This document shows, piece by piece, positions 7,779 to 16,537 of a stretch of DNA of 64,000 nt (within the stretch, counting starts at the first letter, position 1; each line of letters starts with the position of its first letter). Source of the DNA: JBJXGE01 sp046154185 (GTDB taxonomy: Bacteria; Planctomycetota; UBA8108; UBA1146; JAJFFE01); contig JBJXGE010000001.1 of NCBI GenBank assembly GCA_046154185.1, forward strand, positions 86,320 to 150,319, read 5' to 3'. The position numbers and the translations under genes were made by a program. Under the pieces are notes generated by a model. The model did not search any database. It was given only the letters and a program-made list of their open reading frames with translations, and had not been told where the DNA came from.

Positions 7779-9077
7779 CTAGACCGCGAGCGTCGCCGGC
7801 GGTCGATTCGCTGCCGCCGCGACGACCGGCGGCACCGGCAAACCGCGGAGACTCGCGCGCGGAAACTCGATGAGATAGGTGTTGCCGATCCCATTTCGCA
7901 TCGCCGGCACTATTTCGAAACGCGCGCCGAGCGCCATCAATGACGCGATAGCGACCGCGAGGCCGAGATTGCTCCCGCGCGCCTCGAGGTTGCCAGCCTG
8001 GCGTTGCCAGCCATTCGTGCCGGCGCCGATCCGCGCCGCGGTCGGGGCGTTCGAACCGGTGTCGACGATTCGAATCTGGTAACCACTCGCCGACAACGAA
8101 GTCGCGGCGAAGACGTGCCCCCCGCCCCTCGATGCTTGCACGGCGTGCCGCAATACCCGCTCCAGCGCGGAAGTGACGATATCGTAGTCGGCCGCGAGTT
8201 CGACACCGTCGGCGCCCCTCATCGGATCCGTTTCTGCTTCGCGGTGCAGCGTCACGCGGGCAGCCCACGCGTCTGGCTCGACGCGACGCATCCCCTCACG
8301 CAGCGCGAGGTCGCCGCGGAATTCGGTCGGCTCGAGGGGCGCGCGGCCGCAGTGCCACTCAAGTAGTTCTGCGGCGTCATCCGCAAAATTGCAGAGCCGT
8401 CTTGCCGCGTCTTGCACGCGCTCCAAGCCGCCACGCTGCTCGTTCGAAAGCGTGCCGCTGTTCGCGAGCACGTGGTCGCTCACGGCGAGAATGATCTGCA
8501 ATTGGGGGCGCAAGTCCGCATCGGTGACGGCGAGCAAATCGGTGCGTAGTCGTTCGAGCTGCTGCTCGCGAGCCCGCGATTGCTCGAGCTCTCGCGTACG
8601 CTCGACCACGAGCTGCTCGAGTTCGAGATTGCTCTTGCGCAGCTCGGCCGTTAAGCGTGCACGCTCGCGGCTCAAGCGTTGCAGCGCGAAAATGCGCTCC
8701 AGTTGGCGAGCGCACGTGATCCGCAGGAGATCCGCATCGGCGCGCAGGACCAACCCGGCAGCGCCGAGTTGCAACGCTTCCGCAGCGATCGCGAAGTCGT
8801 GCGCCGCGGCGACGAATAACACCGGGAGATCCATACCACTGGCGCCGATGAGCGCGAGGAGTTCGATTCCGGCGGAATCGCCGACTGAGCCGTCGCAGAT
8901 AGCGGCATCGAACTGCGAAGCGTGCAAGAGCCGCCACGCTTCGTCCGAACTCCGCGTCAACAGGGCTTCATGGCCCTGCGACTCGAGCAGCTCCTTGAGC
9001 GTACCGTCGGCGCCATCCGCTCCGCTCGTGCAGAGTAGCACTCGACGCCGACCTACCGTCCATGGTTCGGCCGTCAT
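7779..9077 (-). CDS. Response-regulator/histidine-kinase hybrid with lost phospho-residues
   Basis: 432 aa. Residues about 12-125 form a receiver-like domain with D62 (AAICDGSVGD) at the acceptor position, but the usual Lys after beta-5 is replaced near VLRAD. A long coiled coil follows (about 130-180). The dimerisation region then carries VTDADLRPQL (184-193), which lines up with the VSHELRTPL of HisKA: the phosphoacceptor His position is Ala187. The C-terminal half is HATPase_c-like (ALERVLRHAVQAS, RIVDTGSNAP, GSNLGLAVAIASLMA), keeping the G1 Asp and G2 glycines but with an altered N-box. This suggests a regulatory pseudokinase or ATP-sensing scaffold rather than a standard sensor kinase. 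It follows the VanZ-like gene by 36 bp. Confidence 0.8.
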   Translation of the reverse strand: MTAEPWTVGRRRVLLCTSGADGADGTLKELLESQGHEALLTRSSDEAWRLLHASQFDAAICDGSVGDSAGIELLALIGASGMDLPVLFVAAAHDFAIAAEALQLGAAGLVLRADADLLRITCARQLERIFALQRLSRERARLTAELRKSNLELEQLVVERTRELEQSRAREQQLERLRTDLLAVTDADLRPQLQIILAVSDHVLANSGTLSNEQRGGLERVQDAARRLCNFADDAAELLEWHCGRAPLEPTEFRGDLALREGMRRVEPDAWAARVTLHREAETDPMRGADGVELAADYDIVTSALERVLRHAVQASRGGGHVFAATSLSASGYQIRIVDTGSNAPTAARIGAGTNGWQRQAGNLEARGSNLGLAVAIASLMALGARFEIVPAMRNGIGNTYLIEFPRASLRGLPVPPVVAAAANRPPATLAV

Positions 9078-9113
9078 GGGTTCGCCGATATCTAATGTGC
9101 GAGCGGTCTCGTG

Positions 9114-9548
9114 TTAACCGCCGACGCCGCCCCACTCCACCTTGAAAAATATACGACACACGCGCAAACGGAGCCAACGCCAGGAGCAGGTCAAGGTCGC
9201 CGCGGTGATCCCGGCCAAGTCCGCCGCTAAGTCGCCCCACTCCCACTGCCGCCCCGCAACGAAACTCTGATGAAATTCATCGCAGAGCGCGAACGTCAGT
9301 CCGGTGCCGATGGCCAACGGCAACCACTCCCATGGCTCCCAGGAGCAACCTCGCCACGGGAAGAAAAGTAGCACGAGTCCAAAATACATGCCGGCGTGCA
9401 CGATCTTGTCGGCAAACAAGAAATTCGGCGCGCCAGCGAAGTCGGCGGCGGTCAGCGAGGACAAATAGTAGATGCAAGTCATGCCGAAACAAGGCAGCGC
9501 GAAACGCCGAAGTCGGCGGAGTCGGCGATAGGAGCGCGGACGCTTCAA
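9114..9548 (-). CDS. VanZ-like membrane protein
   Basis: 144 aa. The best start is TTG at 9548, overlapping the TGA of the dihydroorotase-like gene (TTGA), since the frame further upstream is antisense-like arginine-rich sequence. Hydrophobic segments at FALPCFGMTCIYYL, IVHAGMYFGLVLLFF and WEWLPLAIGTGLTFAL fit a small three- to four-helix VanZ-like protein. The family motif region DKIVHAGMYFGL and CDEFHQSFVAGRQWEWGDLAADLAG is clear. VanZ homologues occur in many bacteria with no link to teicoplanin resistance, so the function is unknown; membrane location is expected. Translation is probably coupled to the gene before it. Confidence 0.85.
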   Translation of the reverse strand: MKRPRSYRRLRRLRRFALPCFGMTCIYYLSSLTAADFAGAPNFLFADKIVHAGMYFGLVLLFFPWRGCSWEPWEWLPLAIGTGLTFALCDEFHQSFVAGRQWEWGDLAADLAGITAATLTCSWRWLRLRVCRIFFKVEWGGVGG

Positions 9549-10837
9549 GTCGAAAGCCGCGCCTCTCGGTACAGCACGCGCCCCCCGACGACGACGTGAA
9601 TCGCTCGCCCGACGACTTCCCAGCCGGCGTACGGCGTCAGTTTTGACCGCGATAAGAAGCGCGTCGGATCGACGCGCCACTTGGTTTCCAAATTGAAGCA
9701 ACTCATATCGGCGACGTCGCCGATGCTCAATCGTCCACCTGGGACGCCGAGTATTCGCGCCGGCGCACAAGACAGAAGCTCGATCAGGCGGCGAAAAGAA
9801 ACTTGCCCAGTCGCGACGAGTCGGGTGTGCAGGACTGGGAAGGCTGTTTCGAGACCGCCGGTTCCCGGCGAGGCGTAGACGAACTCGAGGTTTTTCTCGA
9901 ACTCGCCGCGCGGTGCATGCAGCGATGAAATTGCGTCGACGGTCCCACTCGAAAGCGCCTCGACCAAGGCCGCACGATCGAGTTCACTGCGTAAGGGCGG
10001 CATGTACTTGTACACCGGCTCAAAATGCTCCAGCGCCTGTTCGGTGAGCAGCAAGTGATGCGGCGTAACGGAGCAAGTGACGGGAACGCCGTTCGCCTTC
10101 GCACTCGCCACTTGTTGCATCGACGCCTGCGTCGTGAGGTGAAGCAAGTGCAGCGCACTCGCCTCCAATTGCGCGAGCAGCAGATTGCGCCCTAGCATCA
10201 CCTCCTCGGTGCCGGCGCCGATGGCCGGTAACCCCATGAGGTCGGCCGTCAAGCCGCCGTTCACCATGCCTTGACCACGCAGTGTCGCATCCTCGCAGCG
10301 CGTCAGAATTGCTCGCTTCAGCATTTGCGCATAACGCATCGCCTTGACGAGCATGCCCGCATGCTCGATCGGAGCATCTTCATCGGTGAATGCGACCGCG
10401 CCCGCGCGCGCCAGCGCATCCATTTCACTGAGCTGTTTACCTTCGCGGCCCCGCGTCAGGGCGCCGACTGGATAAACGCGCGCTGCGCCGGCCGCTTCGC
10501 CTTTGAGTTGCACGTAAGCCGCCCCGGCGGCGTGATCCACCGCCGGCGCCGTGTCCGGCATTGCGGCAATCGCCGTGAAGCCGCCCGCGAGCGCGGCTTG
10601 CGCGCCGGTCTGAATCGTCTCGATCTCTTCAAAGCCGGGATCGCGCAGATGCACGCAAATGTCGATCAGCCCCGGCGTCACGGCGAGACCGCGCGCGTCG
10701 AGCACGACTTCGCCGGTCCGCGGCGCGAGACGCCCGATCGCCGCCACGCAACCATCTTCGACTCGTAAATCCGCGAGCTCGTCGCGACCGTTGAGAGGAT
10801 CGACGAGCCGTCCGCCGGCGATCAGCAATGAACTCAT
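9545..10837 (-). CDS. pyrC: Dihydroorotase-family protein, probably non-catalytic (PyrC'/PyrX type)
   Basis: 430 aa, full family length, with class I dihydroorotase features (GLIDICVHLRDPG 57-68, GGFTAIAAMPDTAP, CSVTPHHLLLTE, GGLETAFPV). Several zinc ligands of active class I enzymes are changed: the first His of the HxH pair is Cys61, the Asp of the MDHCED-type motif is Thr180, and the Asp of TDHAPH is Leu307 (SSLHAPR). Such a protein is unlikely to close carbamoyl aspartate. In Pseudomonas an inactive dihydroorotase-like subunit encoded next to pyrB is needed for aspartate transcarbamoylase assembly, and the same gene order (pyrR-pyrB-this gene) is seen here with a 4-base ATGA overlap to pyrB. 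A true dihydroorotase should be encoded elsewhere. Confidence 0.9.
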   Translation of the reverse strand: MSSLLIAGGRLVDPLNGRDELADLRVEDGCVAAIGRLAPRTGEVVLDARGLAVTPGLIDICVHLRDPGFEEIETIQTGAQAALAGGFTAIAAMPDTAPAVDHAAGAAYVQLKGEAAGAARVYPVGALTRGREGKQLSEMDALARAGAVAFTDEDAPIEHAGMLVKAMRYAQMLKRAILTRCEDATLRGQGMVNGGLTADLMGLPAIGAGTEEVMLGRNLLLAQLEASALHLLHLTTQASMQQVASAKANGVPVTCSVTPHHLLLTEQALEHFEPVYKYMPPLRSELDRAALVEALSSGTVDAISSLHAPRGEFEKNLEFVYASPGTGGLETAFPVLHTRLVATGQVSFRRLIELLSCAPARILGVPGGRLSIGDVADMSCFNLETKWRVDPTRFLSRSKLTPYAGWEVVGRAIHVVVGGRVLYREARLST

Positions 10838-11781
10838 TCGGTTCCTCCCGCCACCAAATAAAGAACCGCCATGCGAATCGCGAGGCCGTTCGTCACCTGC
10901 TCCAAAATTGCTGAGTTTCGCCCATCGGCGACCTCTGGAGTGATTTCGATTCCGCGGTTCATGGGGCCAGGATGGAGAACGAGCGCACAGTCCTTCGCTC
11001 GCGCCATGCGGTGTTGGTTAAGGCCATAGAGCCGAGAGTACTCTTCCAGTGACGGCACTGCGCTCGACCCTTGACGCTCGTGCTGCATACGCAGCAAACA
11101 AAATACGTCGGCTTCTTTCATCACGTCGTCGAGCGAGTAGTTGATGGAGACGCCAGGGATTTGCAAAAACGAACGCGGCACCAAGGTCGGCGGTCCGACG
11201 AGCACGACGCGCGCGCCGAATTTCAAGAATGCCTGCATATCGGAGCGAGCGACGCGGCTGTGCATGATGTCGCCGACGATCGCGACCGTCTTGCCGGTTA
11301 CCGAACCGACTTTGTCGAGCACCGTGTAGAGATCGAGCAAGCCCTGCGTTGGATGCTCGTGGGCGCCGTCACCCGCGTTGATGATCGAGGCATTAACGCG
11401 CGCCGCGAGATACCGTGGAGCGCCCGGCGCGGAGTGCCGGACGACCAACGTGTCGACGCCCATCGCGAGAATATTCTGAGTCGTGTCGAGCAACGTCTCC
11501 CCCTTTTTGATACTGGAAGAATCGCTGATGAAGTCGACAACGTCCGCGGACAAGCGTTGCGCGGCGAGAGAAAACGAGATTCGCGTCCGAGTGCTCGGCT
11601 CATAAAACAAATTTACGATCACTTGGCCGCGTAACGCCGGGACTTTCTTGACGCTGCGAGTCGAGACTTCGCGAAAGGTCTTGGCCGTTGCGAATAGATA
11701 CTCGATCTCGAGACGGCTCAGACTCTGGATGTCGAGCAGGTGGCGCCGCCGCCACACTTTTTCGCTCGCCGGCTCCGACAT
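10834..11781 (-). CDS. pyrB: Aspartate carbamoyltransferase catalytic subunit
   Basis: 315 aa, ATG at 11781. It condenses carbamoyl phosphate and aspartate in pyrimidine synthesis. Diagnostic motifs are STRTR (63-67) for carbamoyl phosphate, the SSSIKKGET loop (88-96), HPTQ (143-146), and the aspartate-side segment LHPGPMNRG near the C-terminus. Length is normal for the catalytic chain (about 305-320). It starts 34 bp after pyrR and overlaps the dihydroorotase-like gene by ATGA, so the trio is one operon. No regulatory chain (pyrI) is present; the downstream dihydroorotase-like protein may be the assembly partner. Confidence 0.97.
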   Translation of the reverse strand: MSEPASEKVWRRRHLLDIQSLSRLEIEYLFATAKTFREVSTRSVKKVPALRGQVIVNLFYEPSTRTRISFSLAAQRLSADVVDFISDSSSIKKGETLLDTTQNILAMGVDTLVVRHSAPGAPRYLAARVNASIINAGDGAHEHPTQGLLDLYTVLDKVGSVTGKTVAIVGDIMHSRVARSDMQAFLKFGARVVLVGPPTLVPRSFLQIPGVSINYSLDDVMKEADVFCLLRMQHERQGSSAVPSLEEYSRLYGLNQHRMARAKDCALVLHPGPMNRGIEITPEVADGRNSAILEQVTNGLAIRMAVLYLVAGGTE

Positions 11782-11815
11782 GAGAGATCTTCCCAGCCGC
11801 GCATTCGCAGCCGCG

Positions 11816-12394
11816 TTAACGAGAAGGTGTCGCGTGCGTCGGACTACCCGAGTCTGAGGTCACGACGACGACTTGATCGGCGCCATCGATCTCGGCGAGT
11901 CGTAGTTGCACGGTATCGCCGCGCGGCAAATCGAGCTCGACCCCCACGACGTCCGGGCAAATCGGCAACTCGCGCATTTTCCGATCCATCAGCACCGCGA
12001 GCACGATGCGCGCGGGTCGGCCAAAGTCGGCGAGCTGTGTCAGTGCGGCGCGAATCGTGCGACCGGTCTGAAACACATCGTCGACGAGCAGCACGCTCGC
12101 CCCGTCCAATTGAAACGGCACTTGGGTCGGCCGGATTTGCGGCTGCGGACGATCGGGGCTGTAGTCGTCGCGATACAACGTGATGTCGAGCACTCCCATC
12201 GGCAAATGCAGACCACGACTGACGGCGACGCGCTGCGCAAGTCGCTGGGCGAGGAGATCACCGCGCCGGTGGATTCCGATCAGCGCCCACGGACCGCCCT
12301 CCGCCCGCGTGCACACGAGTTCCTCGAGCCGTCCAAGAAAACTCTCGATCAGTTGACGCGTGCGAATCGGATCAAAGAGGACGCGCGTAGCCAT
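11816..12394 (-). CDS. pyrR: PyrR bifunctional regulator / uracil phosphoribosyltransferase
   Basis: 192 aa from ATG at 12394; the longer open frame upstream is proline/arginine-rich and not family-like. PyrR marks are the central GIHRRGDLLAQRLA (40-53), LDITLYRDDY (69-78) and the PRPP loop VLLVDDVFQTGRT (101-113). In many bacteria PyrR binds pyr mRNA and controls attenuation in response to UMP; in others it is mainly a phosphoribosyltransferase. The DNA just upstream is the mnmE coding end, leaving 52 bp between genes, and no obvious attenuator hairpin was seen. It heads pyrR-pyrB-pyrC'. Confidence 0.95.
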   Translation of the reverse strand: MATRVLFDPIRTRQLIESFLGRLEELVCTRAEGGPWALIGIHRRGDLLAQRLAQRVAVSRGLHLPMGVLDITLYRDDYSPDRPQPQIRPTQVPFQLDGASVLLVDDVFQTGRTIRAALTQLADFGRPARIVLAVLMDRKMRELPICPDVVGVELDLPRGDTVQLRLAEIDGADQVVVVTSDSGSPTHATPSR

Positions 12395-12446
12395 GCTCTG
12401 AAGCACTTTCTTGCGGACGCGGGCGCCGCAGGGTTCGCACCGACGC

Positions 12447-13688
12447 TCAGCACTGTTCAAGAAACTCACGTGGGTCGCGACCTGCCGCGGCGGACGCGGC
12501 GGCGGCGGCGAGTAAAGCCAAATGTCGCGCGCTAAACGGCGCCGGCAAGCCGCGGGGAAACAGCCGCTGACCGAACACACCGTTCAAAATCGCATCGCGC
12601 ACGGCAGCAAGACCGTTCCCGGTCACGGCCGAACAACGCAGCTCCGCCGTCTGGCCGACGACCGTCTCCGATCCGCCAGCACTTGTCGGCGGGATTTGAT
12701 CGGCTCGCGACCGAATCTGCAACGTCTTCCGCGCCGTACCGGCGACGCGAGGATCCGCCACCGGCAACCCGAGCTCAACGGGAGGAATCAGCTCGACGAC
12801 GAGATCCGCGGTGCGGATGGCGCCCGCCATTCGCGCCACGCCCTCGGCCTCGATCGCGTCGTCGGTCGCCGATCGCAGTCCGGCGCCATCGACCAAGCAG
12901 ATCGGGAAATCGGCGATCACGAGCGGCTCCTCGATGAGATCGCGCGTGGTGCCGGCGCGCTCGTGCGTCACGACTCGGGTGCGCCCGAGCAACGCATTGA
13001 AAAGCGAACTCTTGCCGGCGTTCGGCACCCCTGCCAAGACGACTCGCGGCGGACAGAGCAGCTTCACGCCGAGTTCGCCGCGCATCAAAAGCTCGGTGAG
13101 TTCGCTGGTTTGGATTGGTCGATGTGACGTCAATGCGGTGCGCAACCACGCGGCGAAGCCGGTGGCGTTAGCGCGCAGATCGGCTTGCTCGAGCAGGAAT
13201 CCGGCAACACTTTCGGTCAGCGCGCCCAGCAAAGATCGAAGCGCTTCGTTGCGAACGCGCTGCCAGGGTCTGCCGGCGCCGAGTTCGACGGACGGCCCCA
13301 TGCTCCCGCCGACGGTGGCGAGCAACTCGAGCAACCGATCGACCAACGCCGGATTGCCGTGCAGCGTCAACCAATAACGCGGCGGTGCAGACTCGCAGAC
13401 ATCGGAGGACTCAGCGCTCGCTGGCGGCACGTCGATGACGAGCCCGTCGTCGAGTCGCTCGCCGTCGAGATCTAGGAAATGCCCGTAGCGGGCGCGGGGC
13501 TGCCGCGCAGCGCTGAGCCGTGGCGCTCGCGCACGAAAAAGCTGCTCGATTCCGCCGAGCGCGCCCGCACCGACAACTTCAACGATGCCGATGGCCCCGC
13601 GACCCGGCGCGCTGACGCGCTGAAAGCGAAAACTCGACGGCGGCGGAGCTCTGTTCGCTTCGACAACTCGGTGGACTCCGTCGACCAT
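12447..13688 (-). CDS. mnmE: MnmE/TrmE-like tRNA modification GTPase, divergent
   Basis: 413 aa from ATG at 13688 (AAGGAG seven bases upstream). It has the N-terminal folate-binding-like domain (SAPGRGAIGIVEVVG 26-40), a helical middle, and a GTPase domain with P-loop GVPNAGKSS (220-228) and GTTRD (246-250). MnmE with MnmG modifies the wobble uridine of tRNAs using potassium-dependent GTP hydrolysis. Unusual points: G3 reads DGAG (267-270) instead of DTAG; the G4 region reads RSRAD instead of NKxD; and the protein ends REFLEQC without the conserved C-terminal CIGK motif whose Cys is needed for activity in E. coli (the final residue here is Cys). It may be a reduced or specialised MnmE. Confidence 0.88.
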   Translation of the reverse strand: MVDGVHRVVEANRAPPPSSFRFQRVSAPGRGAIGIVEVVGAGALGGIEQLFRARAPRLSAARQPRARYGHFLDLDGERLDDGLVIDVPPASAESSDVCESAPPRYWLTLHGNPALVDRLLELLATVGGSMGPSVELGAGRPWQRVRNEALRSLLGALTESVAGFLLEQADLRANATGFAAWLRTALTSHRPIQTSELTELLMRGELGVKLLCPPRVVLAGVPNAGKSSLFNALLGRTRVVTHERAGTTRDLIEEPLVIADFPICLVDGAGLRSATDDAIEAEGVARMAGAIRTADLVVELIPPVELGLPVADPRVAGTARKTLQIRSRADQIPPTSAGGSETVVGQTAELRCSAVTGNGLAAVRDAILNGVFGQRLFPRGLPAPFSARHLALLAAAAASAAAGRDPREFLEQC

Positions 13689-13757
13689 ATCGCCGCTCCT
13701 TCGGTCGCGCATCTTCGCGAGCGAGGAGAACGAAGGTCAATGGGCATTCCGCGCGAA

Positions 13758-14855
13758 TCAATACTCGAAGTTGAAGTCGGCCGGCACGGTGCCCTTGTAG
13801 ACGCCGCGCAACTCGAGCCGCAGCTCTTCCGGGTAGTCTGACGCTGCCATCGCATCCTCGAGTGAGACTTGATCCGACTGATACAGCCGCTTGAGCGACT
13901 GGTTGAAGGTCGTGCACCCGAAGTAGTCGCCGTCTTTGATGGCGCTGTAGAGATCCGTCGTCTTGCCCTGCATGAGCAGCTCTCGAATTGTCGGGCTGCT
14001 ATTCATGATCTCGAGCGCCGGCACGCGACCCTTTGATTGGCGACGCGGCAACAGTCGCTGCGAGACGACGCCCGCCAAACACAGGGATAGTTGCAGTCGA
14101 ATCAAGTTGTGCTGGTGAGGCGGGAAATAGTTGATGATGCGTTCGACGGTTTGGGTGGCATTGATCGTGTGCAGAGTTGACAACACGAGGTGGCCGGTCT
14201 CGGCCGCCGACAGTGCGGCCTCCATCGTCTCGCGATCGCGCATCTCACCGATCAAGATGACATCCGGACTTTGCCGCAACGCGTACTTGAGCGCCGTGAG
14301 GAAATCTTCGGTGTCGATTCCCACTTCGCGCTGATCGATGATCGACTTCTTGTCTTTGAACATGAATTCGATCGGGTCTTCGACCGTGATGATATGGCGG
14401 TTGTAGCTCTCGTTGATGTAGTTGATCATCGCCGCGAGCGTCGTCGACTTGCCGGAGCCGGTATTTCCCGTGACCAGAATCAGCCCGCGCCGCAAGCTGG
14501 CCAGTTGGGCCAGCACATCGGCGTTGAGATTGAGATCGTTGAAATTGGGAATCTGCGCGACGATGTGGCGGAACACGAAGCCCATTTGGCCGCGCTGGCG
14601 AAAAATATTGACGCGGAAGCGGCCGATGCCAGGCAGCTCATACGCCGTGTCGACGTCGTTTTTGGCTGGCAACGGGTCGCGTCGTGAGTCTTCAATGATC
14701 TCGTAGATTTCCTGCGTATCTTGTGGCGCGATTTCCTCGGTATCGAGGAAGTGAATGGCGCCATCGATCCGCAGAGACGGCGGGCCGCCGACCTTGATGA
14801 ACAAGTCCGACGCGCGCTCAATGACCATCTTGCGAAGCATTTCGTGGAATTCCAT
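13758..14855 (-). CDS. pilT: Type IV pilus retraction ATPase, PilT/PilU family
   Basis: 365 aa, normal length. Hexameric ATPase at the inner-membrane base of the pilus that drives depolymerisation and twitching. Walker A GNTGSGKST (130-138), the acidic ITVEDPIEF box, QREVGIDTEDF, the Walker B ILIGEMRDRETM and the His box HLVLSTLHT are all clear. The C-terminal part has SPTIRELLMQGK in place of the PilT AIRNLIREDK signature and ends with a long tail after TFNQSLKRLYQ, which recalls PilU, so it may be the accessory ATPase. The pilM-Q operon lies 4 kb upstream; no pilin or PilB is in the window. Confidence 0.93.
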   Translation of the reverse strand: MEFHEMLRKMVIERASDLFIKVGGPPSLRIDGAIHFLDTEEIAPQDTQEIYEIIEDSRRDPLPAKNDVDTAYELPGIGRFRVNIFRQRGQMGFVFRHIVAQIPNFNDLNLNADVLAQLASLRRGLILVTGNTGSGKSTTLAAMINYINESYNRHIITVEDPIEFMFKDKKSIIDQREVGIDTEDFLTALKYALRQSPDVILIGEMRDRETMEAALSAAETGHLVLSTLHTINATQTVERIINYFPPHQHNLIRLQLSLCLAGVVSQRLLPRRQSKGRVPALEIMNSSPTIRELLMQGKTTDLYSAIKDGDYFGCTTFNQSLKRLYQSDQVSLEDAMAASDYPEELRLELRGVYKGTVPADFNFEY

Positions 14856-14969
14856 GAGACCCTTCCGCAGCCAGATATCGTCACCGCATTTGATTCCCGA
14901 GAAGCATACAACGCCGATTCGCGAGCGGCCAATCGCCCGAGCCGCAACTCGAACTCTCCGCCCGCGTAG

Positions 14970-16004
14970 CTACGATTTCGACTCGGCTTCGGCCTCGCGC
15001 GCGCGGCTGGCGGCGGAATATGCCGCTTCCAAGAGTTCGGCAACTCCGAGCCCCGAAGCCGCCGACAGCAGGTGCGCCGGTTCACCGGTGAGTTTGATGA
15101 AGCGCGCGAGCAATTGCGCGCGCTCCGACTCCGGCACGAGGTCGGCCTTGCTCAAGAATGTGATTATCGGCCGCTGGGAAAGATCGATGACGTAACGGCT
15201 GATTTCCGCGCGGATCACGTGAAAATCACGCACGAGTTCGTCCGCGCTCAGATCATGCGGATCGATCAAGTGCACCAGGACGCGTGTGCGTTCGAGGTGG
15301 CGCAGAAAATCGATGCCGAGTCCGACGCCACGGTGCGCGCCCTCGATGAGCCCCGGCACGTCCGCGACGACGAGGCGACGCTCGCCAGACAGTTCGGCGA
15401 TGCCGAGTTGCGGCACCAACGTCGTAAAGGGATAGTCGGCGATCTTGGGACGCGCCGCTGACACACGCGCCAACAACGTCGACTTGCCGGCGTTCGGCAG
15501 GCCGAGGAGGCCAACGTCTGCCATCAGTTTCAGCTCCAGGGCGAGCTTCTTTTGTTCGGCCGGGACACCGTCCTCGAATTCGCGCGGCGCCTGGTTCGTC
15601 GCGTGCGCGAACGCCCGGTTGCCGCGCCCTCCACGCCCACCGCGCGCGACCACGAACTGCTGACCATGCTCCGCGAGATCGACCAACAATTCGCCCGTTG
15701 CGACGTCCCGCACGAGCGTGCCGACCGGTAACTTCACGAGCAGATCTTCAGCACTACGACCGGTGCAATTGCGGCCCTGACCGTTCGCGCCGTTCTCGGC
15801 CGCGTAAAGATAATTCCGCCCCAGATCAAGCAACGTCGAGAGATTGCGATTCGCCTCGAGAATGACATCACCGCCGCGTCCGCCATCGCCGCCGTCTGGG
15901 CCGCCATGCGGCCGGAATTTCCCGCGATAGAAAGAAACGCAACCGCTCCCGCCGTGCCCGCTCCGCACTAGGATGGTCGACTCGTCGATGAACGTGTGCG
16001 GCAT
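14970..16004 (-). CDS. obgE: Obg GTPase
   Basis: 344 aa. Ribosome-associated GTPase involved in 50S maturation and stress control. The glycine-rich Obg fold occupies residues 1-158 (GHGGSGCVSF, GGPDGGDGGRGGDV, GGRGGRGN), followed by the G domain with GLPNAGKST (168-176), YPFTTLVPQLG, DVPGLIEGA and LSKADLV. The tail after about 330 is short, acidic and Ser/Lys-ending. It is the last gene of the rng-rplU-rpmA-obg group, an order common in bacteria, with 187 bp to rpmA. Confidence 0.97.
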   Translation of the reverse strand: MPHTFIDESTILVRSGHGGSGCVSFYRGKFRPHGGPDGGDGGRGGDVILEANRNLSTLLDLGRNYLYAAENGANGQGRNCTGRSAEDLLVKLPVGTLVRDVATGELLVDLAEHGQQFVVARGGRGGRGNRAFAHATNQAPREFEDGVPAEQKKLALELKLMADVGLLGLPNAGKSTLLARVSAARPKIADYPFTTLVPQLGIAELSGERRLVVADVPGLIEGAHRGVGLGIDFLRHLERTRVLVHLIDPHDLSADELVRDFHVIRAEISRYVIDLSQRPIITFLSKADLVPESERAQLLARFIKLTGEPAHLLSAASGLGVAELLEAAYSAASRAREAEAESKS

Positions 16005-16191
16005 GGTCTCTCCTCCGGACGGCGACGTCAGACGTCAAACAGTGTTCAGTTCGTCAACGTCGACGATGGCACTCCGCGCCCGCGCACGGTGACTGCCCGC
16101 AGTCCCTTTAGAAAAATGCATGGCCTGCACAACGGATGGATTGCTGGTCCGCTCGTCTGATCCGCGAACTCGCAACCAACAGCGAGTTGGC

Positions 16192-16446
16192 TTATGCCAA
16201 GATCTCGGCCGGAATAATGCTCACGCGCCGCCGAGTCTCGTACTTCACGACACCCGGCACCAACGCAAACAAAGTGAAGTCGCGCCCCATTCCGACGTTG
16301 CGGCCGGCGCGAAATAAAGTGCCGAGTTGGCGCACCAAGATGTTGCCGGCGATCACGGGCTCGCCGTCGTAGCACTTGATACCTCGGTACTGCGGATTCG
16401 AATCGCGCCCGTTGCGCGAGGCGCCTTGTCCTTTTTTGTGTGCCAT
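16192..16446 (-). CDS. rpmA: 50S ribosomal protein L27
   Basis: 84 aa, normal length. The N-terminus MAHKKGQGASRNGRDSNPQ lacks the cleavable extension seen in Firmicutes and starts at the functional residue that reaches the peptidyl-transferase centre. GNILVRQLGTLFRAGRNVG is the core L27 motif. It follows rplU by 91 bp and precedes obg. Confidence 0.98.
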   Translation of the reverse strand: MAHKKGQGASRNGRDSNPQYRGIKCYDGEPVIAGNILVRQLGTLFRAGRNVGMGRDFTLFALVPGVVKYETRRRVSIIPAEILA

Positions 16447-16537
16447 TACGGTGCTTTCTCTGCGTTCACTCTGAGTTCACACACTCTGCGTGCAATCTGC
16501 GTTCAACGGCCGTGCAGCGAGCAATGCTGCTGTTGCC

